Source of the DNA: Demequina rhizosphaerae
GTDB lineage: Bacteria; Actinomycetota; Actinomycetes; Actinomycetales; Demequinaceae
NCBI RefSeq assembly: GCF_000971255.1
Contig: NZ_BBMC01000002.1
Coordinates: forward strand, 248,001 to 312,000
Direction: 5' to 3'
DNA: 64,000 nt
The position numbers and the translations under genes are program-made. Shown piece after piece: positions 15,607 to 23,088 of this stretch (its first letter is position 1; each line of letters begins with the position of its first letter). The notes beneath the pieces are model-generated. The model did no database searches and had not been told where the DNA came from. It saw only the letters and a list, made by a program, of their open reading frames with translations.

Positions 15607-17439
15607 TCACCAGCCTCCGCCGCCACCGCCTCCTCCGCCGCCGCCGGAGAAGCCGCCCCCGCCGCCGAAGCCCGAGCCGCCGGACGAGCCCGGGGTCGGG
15701 GCGCTCATGGCCGCGCCCGCGAGGGACGCGAACTCGTCCATGCGGTGGCCGAATCCGGCGGCGTGCATCCAGAACATGCCGTAGGCGGCGCCGCGGTACC
15801 AGGTCGGCTCCGCGAGCCGCACGCCCTGGGCCGCGAGCTCCTCGAACTTCCTGGCCCACTGCTCCGTCACCCCGAACGCGATCGCGTACGGGAGATAGCG
15901 GCTGAAGATGTCCTGCCCCTCCTCGAAGCGCAGCTGGTTCGCCTCCGCCTTGTCGAGGTAGAGCTCGAAGCCGCGGGTCTGCGCGAGGACGCGGGAGCCC
16001 TCCGCGGTGCGCGCGGGCGCGACCGCGGTGGTGGCGAGCACCACCAGCCCGAGCACCACGATCGCGAGCGGGATCAGCGCCACCGACGTGCCGAGCATCA
16101 CGGCGGCGAGGGTCGCGAAGCCGCCGCCGACCAGCAGCGCGATGCCGCCGCCGGCCCACGCACCACGGGCGTGGGAGGGGTTGCCGCGGAACCAGCCGTG
16201 GTTCGTGACGTTGCGGTAGAGCTGCTTCTGCACGGCCGCCATGTCGGCGTGGAAGGTGGTCTTGAGCTCGCTCAGCGTGACGCTGTCGCGGCCCTCGAAG
16301 ACCGCGTCGAAGAGCATCTGCTCGTACGGGTAGAAGCCCGCGTCGGCCTCGCGCTGCTTGACGAAGCGGTAGTCCTTCTCCCCCGCCTCCTCGACCACGA
16401 GGTAGCCGCGCACCGCGAGGTCGACGATCGTCGCGGTGACGTCGCGGGTGTCCGCCTTCTCGTCGATGAGCGTCCCGAGCTGTCCTGGCCGCAGGCCGTC
16501 CGGCGGCGCGAAGGCCACCGCCACGGGCGCGCGCTTGTCGCGGCGCCGCACCGCGGCCTCCTCCCCCGAGGACGGGCCGACGCCGGGCGTGAAGTCCGCG
16601 TACTCGACGTCGGCCCCCGCACCGCGGATGCGCCGCACGAGGAGCGCGAGCCCGCCGAGCAGGAGCGCGAGGAAGGCGCCCACGGTCCAACCGTTGAGGC
16701 GGAACGCGTGCGCGAGGTCGTTGCTCTCGGTGACGATGATCTCGGAGCTCGTGGCACCCGGCGGGTAGAGGACGTCCACGGTGAACGGCTCGCCGGGCTC
16801 GAGGGACGACTGGGTGAAGACGGCCTCGGCGCCGTCGACCGTCGCCCGGTCGCACGCGGCGTCGGCGCCGGACGGTCCCGCGAAGCACTGCGCCTCGACG
16901 ACGTCGGCGGGGCCGGTGACGGTCACGGTCGCGTCGCGCACCGGGGTCTCCCACGCGTCGCCGATCGCGTTCCAGTAGAACTCGACGCCCGTGATGCCGC
17001 TGTCCGTCTCCCCGGGCAGCGTCTCGTTCATCACGTGGTGGACCGTGTACTCGAGCACGTAGGTCTGCACGCCGTCGACGTCGCCGATGCTCTCGTCGCC
17101 CACGCGGACCACGAGCCAGTCGTCGCCCTCGTCGAGGTACACGTTCGCCGGGGCGCCGCTCGGCGACGAGGCGCTCACGTCGGTGATGTCATAGACGCGG
17201 TCGAAGGAGTCGTCGTAGCCCTGGCGGATCGGCAGCGTCCAGTACGGCCCGTGGCCGGGGTCGTTCCCGAAGTTGAAGTCGATCTCGACGCTCACGCGCG
17301 CCGAGCCGTCCTCCTGGAGGTCGTACGTCGCGTCCCAGCGCTCGACGCTGCGGCCGTCGTCGGACGCCGCGGCATGCGCGGCCGCGGGCGTGAGCGCCGC
17401 TACCAGGGTGATCAGCAGGGACAGGACGATGCGGACCAT
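15607..17439 (-). CDS. DUF2207 membrane protein (YciQ-like)
   Basis: Protein of 610 residues with an N-terminal signal peptide (IVLSLLITLVAALTPAAAHA), an extracytoplasmic beta-rich DUF2207 domain to about residue 240, a membrane segment (FLALLLGGLALLV), a cytoplasmic stretch, two further hydrophobic segments near residue 440, and a tail that becomes almost pure glycine and ends GGW. This layout matches the widespread YciQ/DUF2207 family, whose role is not established. Gene stands alone, convergent with the MMPL gene. Confidence 0.88.
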   Translation of the reverse strand: MVRIVLSLLITLVAALTPAAAHAAASDDGRSVERWDATYDLQEDGSARVSVEIDFNFGNDPGHGPYWTLPIRQGYDDSFDRVYDITDVSASSPSGAPANVYLDEGDDWLVVRVGDESIGDVDGVQTYVLEYTVHHVMNETLPGETDSGITGVEFYWNAIGDAWETPVRDATVTVTGPADVVEAQCFAGPSGADAACDRATVDGAEAVFTQSSLEPGEPFTVDVLYPPGATSSEIIVTESNDLAHAFRLNGWTVGAFLALLLGGLALLVRRIRGAGADVEYADFTPGVGPSSGEEAAVRRRDKRAPVAVAFAPPDGLRPGQLGTLIDEKADTRDVTATIVDLAVRGYLVVEEAGEKDYRFVKQREADAGFYPYEQMLFDAVFEGRDSVTLSELKTTFHADMAAVQKQLYRNVTNHGWFRGNPSHARGAWAGGGIALLVGGGFATLAAVMLGTSVALIPLAIVVLGLVVLATTAVAPARTAEGSRVLAQTRGFELYLDKAEANQLRFEEGQDIFSRYLPYAIAFGVTEQWARKFEELAAQGVRLAEPTWYRGAAYGMFWMHAAGFGHRMDEFASLAGAAMSAPTPGSSGGSGFGGGGGFSGGGGGGGGGGGW

Positions 17440-17511
17440 GGCCCCATCATGCCCGCTCGCCGGGGTCCGGGGTGCGCCCCGCGCCCGCGCGACGCGCGCA
17501 TCGTCCCCGCG

Positions 17512-17985
17512 TCAGCGGTTGATGTTGCGCTGGACGCCCAGCGACCGCTCGGCCTCGCGCCGGTCCTGCTTCTCGCGCAGCGCCTGCCGCTTGTCGTGCT
17601 GCTTCTTGCCTCGCGCGACGCCGATCTCGAGCTTCGCGCGGCCGTCGAGGAAGTACAGGCGCAGGGGCACGATCGTGTAGCCCTTCTCGCGCGTGCGCTG
17701 CAGGAGGTCGTCGATCTCGTGCCCGTGCAGCAGGAGCTTGCGCTTGCGGCGCGGAGCGTGGTTGGTCCACGTGCCCTGCGAGTACTCGGGGATGTGGATG
17801 TTCTCCGCCCAGGCCTCGCCGCCGTCGATGTAGATGTAGCCGTCGCCGATGACCGCGCGGCCCTGGCGCAGCGACTTCACCTCGGTACCGGTGAGCACGA
17901 TGCCGGCCTCGAGCACGTCGTCGATGAAGAAGTCGTGACGCGCGGCGCGGTTGGTCGCGACCACCTTGATGCCCTTCTCGGCCAT
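17512..17985 (-). CDS. smpB: SsrA-binding protein SmpB
   Basis: Binds the tRNA-like part of tmRNA and brings it to stalled ribosomes. The protein has 157 residues. Family blocks are NRAARHDFFIDDVLEAGIVL, TGTEVKSLRQGRAVI, and the C-terminal basic tail starting GVARGKKQHDKR that reaches into the decoding centre. It is the last gene of the ftsE–ftsX–M23 peptidase–smpB group, and its tmRNA partner lies about 6.4 kb away on the same strand. A small GC hairpin (about 18016–18033) lies in the 71 bases separating it from the peptidase gene, so it may also have its own promoter. Confidence 0.97.
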   Translation of the reverse strand: MAEKGIKVVATNRAARHDFFIDDVLEAGIVLTGTEVKSLRQGRAVIGDGYIYIDGGEAWAENIHIPEYSQGTWTNHAPRRKRKLLLHGHEIDDLLQRTREKGYTIVPLRLYFLDGRAKLEIGVARGKKQHDKRQALREKQDRREAERSLGVQRNINR

Positions 17986-18056
17986 CGCTCACCTCCTCGC
18001 GCGTGTCCGGCCCTGCGCCCGGTCCCGGGCGCGACGCACCAGTCTAGCGGCCCCGT

Positions 18057-19463
18057 CTACCCCACCAGGGTCATGGGGTCGACGGTGTTGCCGTTGACGT
18101 AGACCTCGAAGTGGAGGTGGCAGGCCGCGGACGTGCCGGTGTTGCCCGCGTAGCCGACGAGCTGGCCCTTGGTGACGTACTGGCCGGAGCCGACCGCGAA
18201 GCTCGTGAGGTGGTTGTAGCTGCTCATGAGCGACTTGCCGCCCACGTAGCCGTGGTCGATGAGCACCGAGTTGCCCAGGCCGAGGCGGTAGGTCGCCCAC
18301 TGCACGCGTCCCTCGCGGGCGGCGTAGATGGGCGTGCCGCAGTAGGCGCGCATGTCCGTGCCGGCGTGGAGGCGCCAGTAGTGGAGGATCGGGTGGAAGC
18401 GCATGCCGTAGCTCGAGGTGATGTAGTGGCTGGGCGCGGGCCACCCGAGGGCGCCCTTGACCAGCCCGCTCGAGGATCCCGAGCTCGAGCCGCTCGAGCC
18501 GGAGCTCGACCCGGAGCCGCCGTTGTTCTTGGCGGCCTCCTCGGCGGCCTTGCGCGCCGCCTCCGCGGCGGCCTTGCGCTTGGCCTCCTCCTCGGCGAGC
18601 TTCTTCTTGACGAGGCTCTTGATCTCGTCGCGGACGGCCTCCTGCTTCGCCGCGATCTGGCGCTGCCGCTTGAGCTCCTCCTTCTTCTGCGCCTCGAGCT
18701 CGGCCTTGATGGCCTTCTGCTTCTTCACGAGGGCGTCGAGGGCGGCCTTCTTCTCCGCGGCCTTGGCGCGCAGCTTCTTGGTCTTGACGACGAGCGCGTC
18801 GGCCTCGGCCTTGAGCTCCACGATGTACTCGCGGACGGCCTCCTGGCGCGCGCCCCGGTTGCGGTTGACCGCCGCGATCTCCTCGACGTCGGCCAGCGCG
18901 TTCGTCTGCACGCGGGACGCGTTGTGCTCCTCGGCGAACTTGTCGACGAACTCCTGGGAGGTGCTCGCGCCGAAGACCAGGCTGAGCGCCTCGTCGTCGC
19001 CGACCCCCTGGTACTGCGCGCGGGCGAGCGCGGCCACGATGTCCTCGAGCTCGTCGATGCGTGCCTCGTCCGCGAGGATCTGCTCGGTGATGGCCGCGTC
19101 CTGCGCCTCGGCGGCGGCGAGCTTGTCGGCCACGAGCTTCTGCTGGACGATCGCCTGCGCGACTGCCTCCTTGGCCTCGTCGAGCGCGGCCTGCGCGGCC
19201 GGCAGCTTGGCCTCGGTCTCGCGCAGGCGACGCGCCGCCTTGACGATCGCGGCGCTCGTGTCCTCGAGGGCGGCCTCGAGGTCGTCGAGCTGCTCCTCGT
19301 AGGTGTCCTGCTTGTCCTTGGCCCGCTCGATGTCGTCGTCGTAGCTCGACGCCGTCTGGAACCCGCCGACCGCATCGGCGCCCGACACGAGGGTGCCGGT
19401 GACGAGCGCGACGAGGAACACCGCGGCGGCGGCGATGAGCGACGGGTGGAGGCGGGCCATCAT
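18057..19463 (-). CDS. EnvC-like M23 peptidoglycan hydrolase or activator with coiled coil
   Basis: Secreted protein of 468 residues. A signal segment (LIAAAAVFLVALVTGTLVSG) is followed by a very long Lys/Glu/Ala-rich coiled coil (about residues 40–320), a Gly/Ser linker, and a C-terminal M23/LytM domain with the zinc motifs HAGTDMR (HxxxD) and CHLHFEV (HxH), so the metal ligands are intact. The ATG at 19463 overlaps the ftsX stop by four bases. By analogy with E. coli EnvC and FtsEX-linked hydrolases, FtsEX would control this protein's cell-wall cleavage at the division site. The pairing is seen in the operon; the mechanism is inferred. Confidence 0.9.
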   Translation of the reverse strand: MMARLHPSLIAAAAVFLVALVTGTLVSGADAVGGFQTASSYDDDIERAKDKQDTYEEQLDDLEAALEDTSAAIVKAARRLRETEAKLPAAQAALDEAKEAVAQAIVQQKLVADKLAAAEAQDAAITEQILADEARIDELEDIVAALARAQYQGVGDDEALSLVFGASTSQEFVDKFAEEHNASRVQTNALADVEEIAAVNRNRGARQEAVREYIVELKAEADALVVKTKKLRAKAAEKKAALDALVKKQKAIKAELEAQKKEELKRQRQIAAKQEAVRDEIKSLVKKKLAEEEAKRKAAAEAARKAAEEAAKNNGGSGSSSGSSGSSSGSSSGLVKGALGWPAPSHYITSSYGMRFHPILHYWRLHAGTDMRAYCGTPIYAAREGRVQWATYRLGLGNSVLIDHGYVGGKSLMSSYNHLTSFAVGSGQYVTKGQLVGYAGNTGTSAACHLHFEVYVNGNTVDPMTLVG

Positions 19464-20371
19464 GCGCGCGTGTACCTCCCGAGCGTCACGACGGAGGCGA
19501 TCGCGGCGAGGCCGACGGCGATGACGAGCAGCCACGGCGCGACGGACCAGACGTCCTGCGTGCCGATGTACTGGACCCACGTCACGGAGCTGCGCAGCCA
19601 GTCGTCGATCATGTAGCGCACGCCGAAGAACAGGCCCGCGACGGCCAGCAGCGCGCCGCCGGTCGCGGCGACCGCGCCCTCGAGCATGAACGGCATCTGG
19701 ATGAGCGAGCGCGACGAGCCCACCATGCGCATGATCTGCGTCTCGCGGCGACGGCTGAGCGCGCTCAGCCTGATGGTCGTGGTGATGAGCAGCATCGCGG
19801 CGAGCAGCATGACGGCCGCGAGGGCCGCCGCCACCACGGTCGCGGCGTTGAGGAAGCGGAACAGCTCGGAGAAGATCTCGCGCTGGTCGCGCACGACGTC
19901 GACGCCGGGCAGGCCCTCGGTCGCGTCGGCGACCACCTGGTACTGCTCGGGATCCGCGAGCTTGACGCGGAAGCTGGGCTGCATCTGGTCCGCGGTGAGC
20001 GAGGACCAGATGCCGTCCTCGTCGTTGGCGACGAACTTGTCGTAGGCCTGCTCGCGGGACTCGTAGTAGACCTCCTGGACGAGGTCCTTGAGCGCCCCGT
20101 CCTCGAGCACGGCCCGGATCGCGTCCTCCTGGGCCACGGTGACGGCGCCCTCGGCGCACTGCTCGTTGCGGGAGCTCTCGGGGCACAGGAAGATCGAGAT
20201 CTCGACCTTGCCGTACCAGTCGTCCTTGAGCTGGTCGATCTGCATCTGCGTGAGCGCGGCGGCGCCCACGAACATGAGCGACACGAACGTCACCAGCACG
20301 ACGGACAGCGCCATCGTGCTGTTGCGCCGGAGGCCGTTGACGACCTCCCCGAGGATGAACCGGAGCCTCAC
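19460..20371 (-). CDS. ftsX: Cell-division protein FtsX
   Basis: Membrane partner of FtsE, 303 residues. The start is a GTG ([17 protein letters not shown]) overlapping the ftsE stop. An N-terminal transmembrane helix ([20 protein letters not shown]) is followed by a large outer domain and three C-terminal helices ([55 protein letters not shown]), with the cytoplasmic [16 protein letters not shown] loop typical of FtsX. It relays ATP hydrolysis by FtsE to an extracellular hydrolase, here most likely the M23 protein encoded next. Confidence 0.96.
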   Translation of the reverse strand: MRLRFILGEVVNGLRRNSTMALSVVLVTFVSLMFVGAAALTQMQIDQLKDDWYGKVEISIFLCPESSRNEQCAEGAVTVAQEDAIRAVLEDGALKDLVQEVYYESREQAYDKFVANDEDGIWSSLTADQMQPSFRVKLADPEQYQVVADATEGLPGVDVVRDQREIFSELFRFLNAATVVAAALAAVMLLAAMLLITTTIRLSALSRRRETQIMRMVGSSRSLIQMPFMLEGAVAATGGALLAVAGLFFGVRYMIDDWLRSSVTWVQYIGTQDVWSVAPWLLVIAVGLAAIASVVTLGRYTRA

Positions 20372-21060
20372 ACGCGCTCCAGCCCGTAGACGCCGCGGTC
20401 CTGGTCGCGGACCAGCTGGCCGCCGCGCAGCTCGATGACGCGCTTGCGCATCTGGTCGACGATCTCGTCGTCGTGCGTGGCCATGAGCACGGTGGTGCCG
20501 GTGCGGTTGATGCGGTCGAGCAGGCGCATGATGCCCACCGAGGTGCCGGGGTCGAGGTTTCCGGTCGGCTCGTCGCACAGCAGGATCGGCGGGTGGTTGA
20601 CGAACGCGCGCGCGATCGCGACGCGCTGCTGCTCGCCGCCCGACAGCTCGTGCGGGAAGCGCTTCTCCTTGCCCGACAGCCCGACGAGCTCGAGCATCTC
20701 GGGCACGGTCGACTGGATGTGGTGGCGGCTCTTGCCGATCACCTGGAGCGCGAACGCGACGTTCTGGTAGACGGTCTTGTTCGGCAGCAGGCGGAAGTCC
20801 TGGAACACCGCGCCGATCTCGCGGCGCAGGTGCGGCACGCGCCACGCGGAGAGCTTGTTGAGGTGGCGGCCCGCCACGTACACGTCGCCCCCGGTGGGGC
20901 GCTCCTCGCGCAGGATGAGCTTGAGGAACGTCGACTTGCCGGAGCCGGACGAGCCCACGAGGAACACGAAGTCGCCGCGCTCGATCTCCACGGAGACGGA
21001 GTCGAGCGCGGGACGGGCGCCCCGCTTGTAGACCTTGGTGGCGTTGTCGAGTCGAATCAT
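20368..21060 (-). CDS. ftsE: Cell-division ATP-binding protein FtsE
   Basis: ABC ATPase of 230 residues that works with FtsX at the divisome. Walker A is [12 protein letters not shown], the Q-loop [16 protein letters not shown] is characteristic of FtsE, the signature is [12 protein letters not shown], and Walker B is [13 protein letters not shown]. The ATG at 21060 matches the family start ([14 protein letters not shown]). It is the first gene of the ftsE–ftsX–M23 group. The 276 bases upstream separate it from prfB and contain copy 2 of the hairpin-capped repeat. Confidence 0.97.
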   Translation of the reverse strand: MIRLDNATKVYKRGARPALDSVSVEIERGDFVFLVGSSGSGKSTFLKLILREERPTGGDVYVAGRHLNKLSAWRVPHLRREIGAVFQDFRLLPNKTVYQNVAFALQVIGKSRHHIQSTVPEMLELVGLSGKEKRFPHELSGGEQQRVAIARAFVNHPPILLCDEPTGNLDPGTSVGIMRLLDRINRTGTTVLMATHDDEIVDQMRKRVIELRGGQLVRDQDRGVYGLERV

Positions 21061-21223
21061 GAGTTGCGCGGGCGCGAGGGGTAGGACCCGCACCACGTCA
21101 GCATCGTAGGAACGCGCTCCCAGGCCTCCCGGGAGGCGCGCCGCTCCGGGCGTGTCCTGTACGTCACACGCCAAAGATACGCAAAGCGCCAACTATCCCG
21201 CGCACCGTCCCGCGCCCAGCCAC

Positions 21224-21336
21224 GTCTACCCCTCCACGCAGGTGAGGCGCTCCCCCACACGCACACCCCGATGTGAACGGGAACATGCCTGGAAAGGTGG
21301 CCGATGCGGCGCGCCCGCGTGGAGAGGTCCCCGGGG
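21224..21336. repeat. Hairpin-capped dispersed repeat, copy 2
   Basis: The left end cgtctacccctccacgcagg is followed by tgaggcgctcccccac, and the right end is gcgtggagaggtccccgggg. Both ends match copy 1 at 352–476, while the interior is unrelated apart from also being able to fold. The right end abuts the prfB stop codon. Confidence 0.6.
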
Positions 21337-22446
21337 TCACTCCTCGTTCTGGGAGGAGCGGCGCCAGCGGATGCCGGCGTCGATGAAGCCGTCGAGGTCG
21401 CCGTCGAAGACGATCTGCGGGTTGCCGACCTCGTAGCCGGTGCGCAGGTCCTTGACGAGCTGCTGGCCGTAGAGGAAGTACGAGCGCATCTGGTCGCCCC
21501 AGCTCGCCTTGATGTCGCCGGCCAGCTCCTTCTTCTGGGCGGCCTCCTCCTCCTTCTTGAGGAGCAGCAGGCGCGACTGGAGGACGCGCATGGCGGCGGC
21601 GCGGTTCTGGATCTGCGACTTCTCGTCCTGCATCGACACGACGATGCCGGTCGGGAGGTGGGTGAGGCGCACCGCGGAGTCGGTGGTGTTGACCGACTGG
21701 CCGCCGGGGCCGGACGAGCGGAACACGTCGACCTTGATCTCGGACTCGGGGACCTCGATGTGGTCGGTCGACTCGATCTGCGGGATCACCTCGACCGCGG
21801 CGAACGACGTCTGGCGCTTGTCGGCCGAGCCGAACGGGCTGATGCGCGCGAGGCGGTGCGTGCCGGCCTCGACGGACAGCGTGCCGAACGCGTACGGCGC
21901 GTTGAGCTCGAAGGTCGCGGACTTGATGCCGGCGCCCTCCGCGTACGAGGTGTCGAGCACCTTGGTCTGGTAGCCGTGGCGCTCGGCCCAGCGCAGGTAC
22001 ATGCGCAGCAGCATCTCGGCGAAGTCGGTGGCGTCGTCGCCGCCCGCGCCCGAGCGGATGGTGACGACCGCGTTGCGCTCGTCCCACTCCCCCGTCATGA
22101 GGGTGCGGATCTCGAGCGCGGCGAGGTCCTTCTTGATGCCCTCGAGGTCGGCCTCGGCCTCGGCGAGGGTGTCCCCGTCCTCGCCCTCGGTGCCGAGCTC
22201 GACGAGCACCTCGAGGTCGTCGATGCGCGAGCCCATGCGCGCGACGCGCTCGAGCTCGGCGTTCGCCTGGCTCAGCTGGCTGGTGACGGCCTGCGCGTTC
22301 TCCTGGTCGTCCCAGAGGTCGGGCGCGGCCGCCTGCTCCTCGAGCTCGGCGATGCGCGCCTTGAGCTTGGTCGGGTCGGTCACCGCCTCGATCTGGGAGA
22401 AGGTCGAGCGGAGCTCCTGGATCTCGGTCGCGAAGTCGGTGGCCAC
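21337..22446 (-). CDS. prfB: Peptide chain release factor 2
   Basis: Recognises UGA/UAA stop codons and triggers peptide release. At 369 residues it contains the tripeptide stop-codon motif SPF ([12 protein letters not shown], about residues 203–205) and the catalytic GGQ ([13 protein letters not shown], about 248–250). The GTG at 22446 (VATDFATEI) fits the family N-terminus; a TTG nine bases upstream also keeps the frame. The gene is continuous, so the programmed +1 frameshift that controls RF2 in many bacteria is absent. TAGACT eight bases before the GTG suggests a short-leader or leaderless transcript. It lies upstream of ftsE as in mycobacteria. Confidence 0.96.
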   Translation of the reverse strand: MATDFATEIQELRSTFSQIEAVTDPTKLKARIAELEEQAAAPDLWDDQENAQAVTSQLSQANAELERVARMGSRIDDLEVLVELGTEGEDGDTLAEAEADLEGIKKDLAALEIRTLMTGEWDERNAVVTIRSGAGGDDATDFAEMLLRMYLRWAERHGYQTKVLDTSYAEGAGIKSATFELNAPYAFGTLSVEAGTHRLARISPFGSADKRQTSFAAVEVIPQIESTDHIEVPESEIKVDVFRSSGPGGQSVNTTDSAVRLTHLPTGIVVSMQDEKSQIQNRAAAMRVLQSRLLLLKKEEEAAQKKELAGDIKASWGDQMRSYFLYGQQLVKDLRTGYEVGNPQIVFDGDLDGFIDAGIRWRRSSQNEE

Positions 22447-22494
22447 GAGCGTCAAGTCTAGTGGCGCGCGTGCGGGACCTCGCCCGCTGGCGTC

Positions 22495-22767
22495 TCAGCC
22501 GCCGGTGACGGACTCGACGGCGTCCTTGACGTCGTCGATCTTCTGCTTCGCGTCGTCGACCTTCTCCTTGGCGTCCTCGACGCCCTGCTGGATCTCGTCG
22601 GCGCGCTCCTCGGCCTGCTCCTTGAGGTCGTTCGCCTTCTCGATCGCGTCGTTGACGCCCGCGGTGGCGTCCTCGATCGCCTCGCGGGGGTCCGCGTCGC
22701 CGCAGCCCGACAGCAGGGCCGCGAGCGCGGCGGCGGTGACGGCGGTGCGGACGATGCGCGGGTTCAT
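22495..22767 (-). CDS. Small lipoprotein with amphipathic helix
   Basis: Protein of 90 residues: MNPRIVRTAVTAAALAALL signal, lipobox LSGC, then a highly charged, probably helical tail (EKANDLKEQAEERADEI and onwards) with heptad-like spacing, suggesting a coiled coil on the outer face of the membrane. ATG codons at 22776 and 22779 could add a few residues. No family is recognised. It lies 48 bases before prfB on the same strand and could be co-transcribed with it. Confidence 0.7.
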   Translation of the reverse strand: MNPRIVRTAVTAAALAALLSGCGDADPREAIEDATAGVNDAIEKANDLKEQAEERADEIQQGVEDAKEKVDDAKQKIDDVKDAVESVTGG

Positions 22768-22833
22768 GGCGACCATCATGGCAAAGCCGCGCGGGTGGTC
22801 CGGCCAGGCGGCGCATCGTACCCCGCCGCGCCG

Positions 22834-22885
22834 ACTTCGGGGATTCCGGGTGGAAAGCCGCTCCATTCCGCCCGGAATCCTCGAA
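22834..22885. repeat. 21-bp inverted repeat (long hairpin)
   Basis: The arms cttcggggattccgggtgg-aa and tt-ccgcccggaatcctcgaag pair over 21 bases with only two mismatches that become G·U wobbles in RNA; the loop is 10 bases. It sits in the 321-base gap between the small lipoprotein gene and adhE, beyond the adhE terminator. Possible roles are a second terminator, an operator, or a remnant mobile repeat. Confidence 0.6.
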
Positions 22886-22895
22886 GTTGCGCACT

Positions 22896-22985
22896 TGGCG
22901 GCGGGCAGGCGGCGGGCGGGCGGCGGACAGGGGGCGGCGGGAAAGGGGCGGGCAAGGGGCGGGTAGGCAGCGGGCAGGCGGCGGG
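22896..22985 (+). repeat. G-rich tandem tract (potential G-quadruplex)
   Basis: About 90 bases made of degenerate gcgggca/ggcgg units with at least eight runs of three or more G on the plus strand and almost no T. Several four-run G-quadruplex registers are possible. It lies next to the 21-bp hairpin and just downstream of the adhE terminator. No reading frame here looks coding. Confidence 0.6.
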
Positions 22986-23010
22986 GCCGTGGGGGCCCGG
23001 GAGACGGCAC

Positions 23011-23041
23011 AGGGCCCCGGCACCAGATCGGTGCCGGGGCC
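23011..23041 (-). terminator. adhE terminator
   Basis: GGGCCCCGGCACC and GGTGCCGGGGCCC form a perfect 13-base stem with a 5-base loop, 48 bases beyond the adhE stop codon. Confidence 0.8.
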
Positions 23042-23088
23042 CTGAGGGAGGGACTTCCGGGGCGATCAGCCCCAGGAGCCAGCTTGGG

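Noticed and set aside
21337..22455. Programmed frameshift in prfB
   Set aside because: The reading frame is continuous from the start through the GGQ motif; there is no internal UGA in the usual place.
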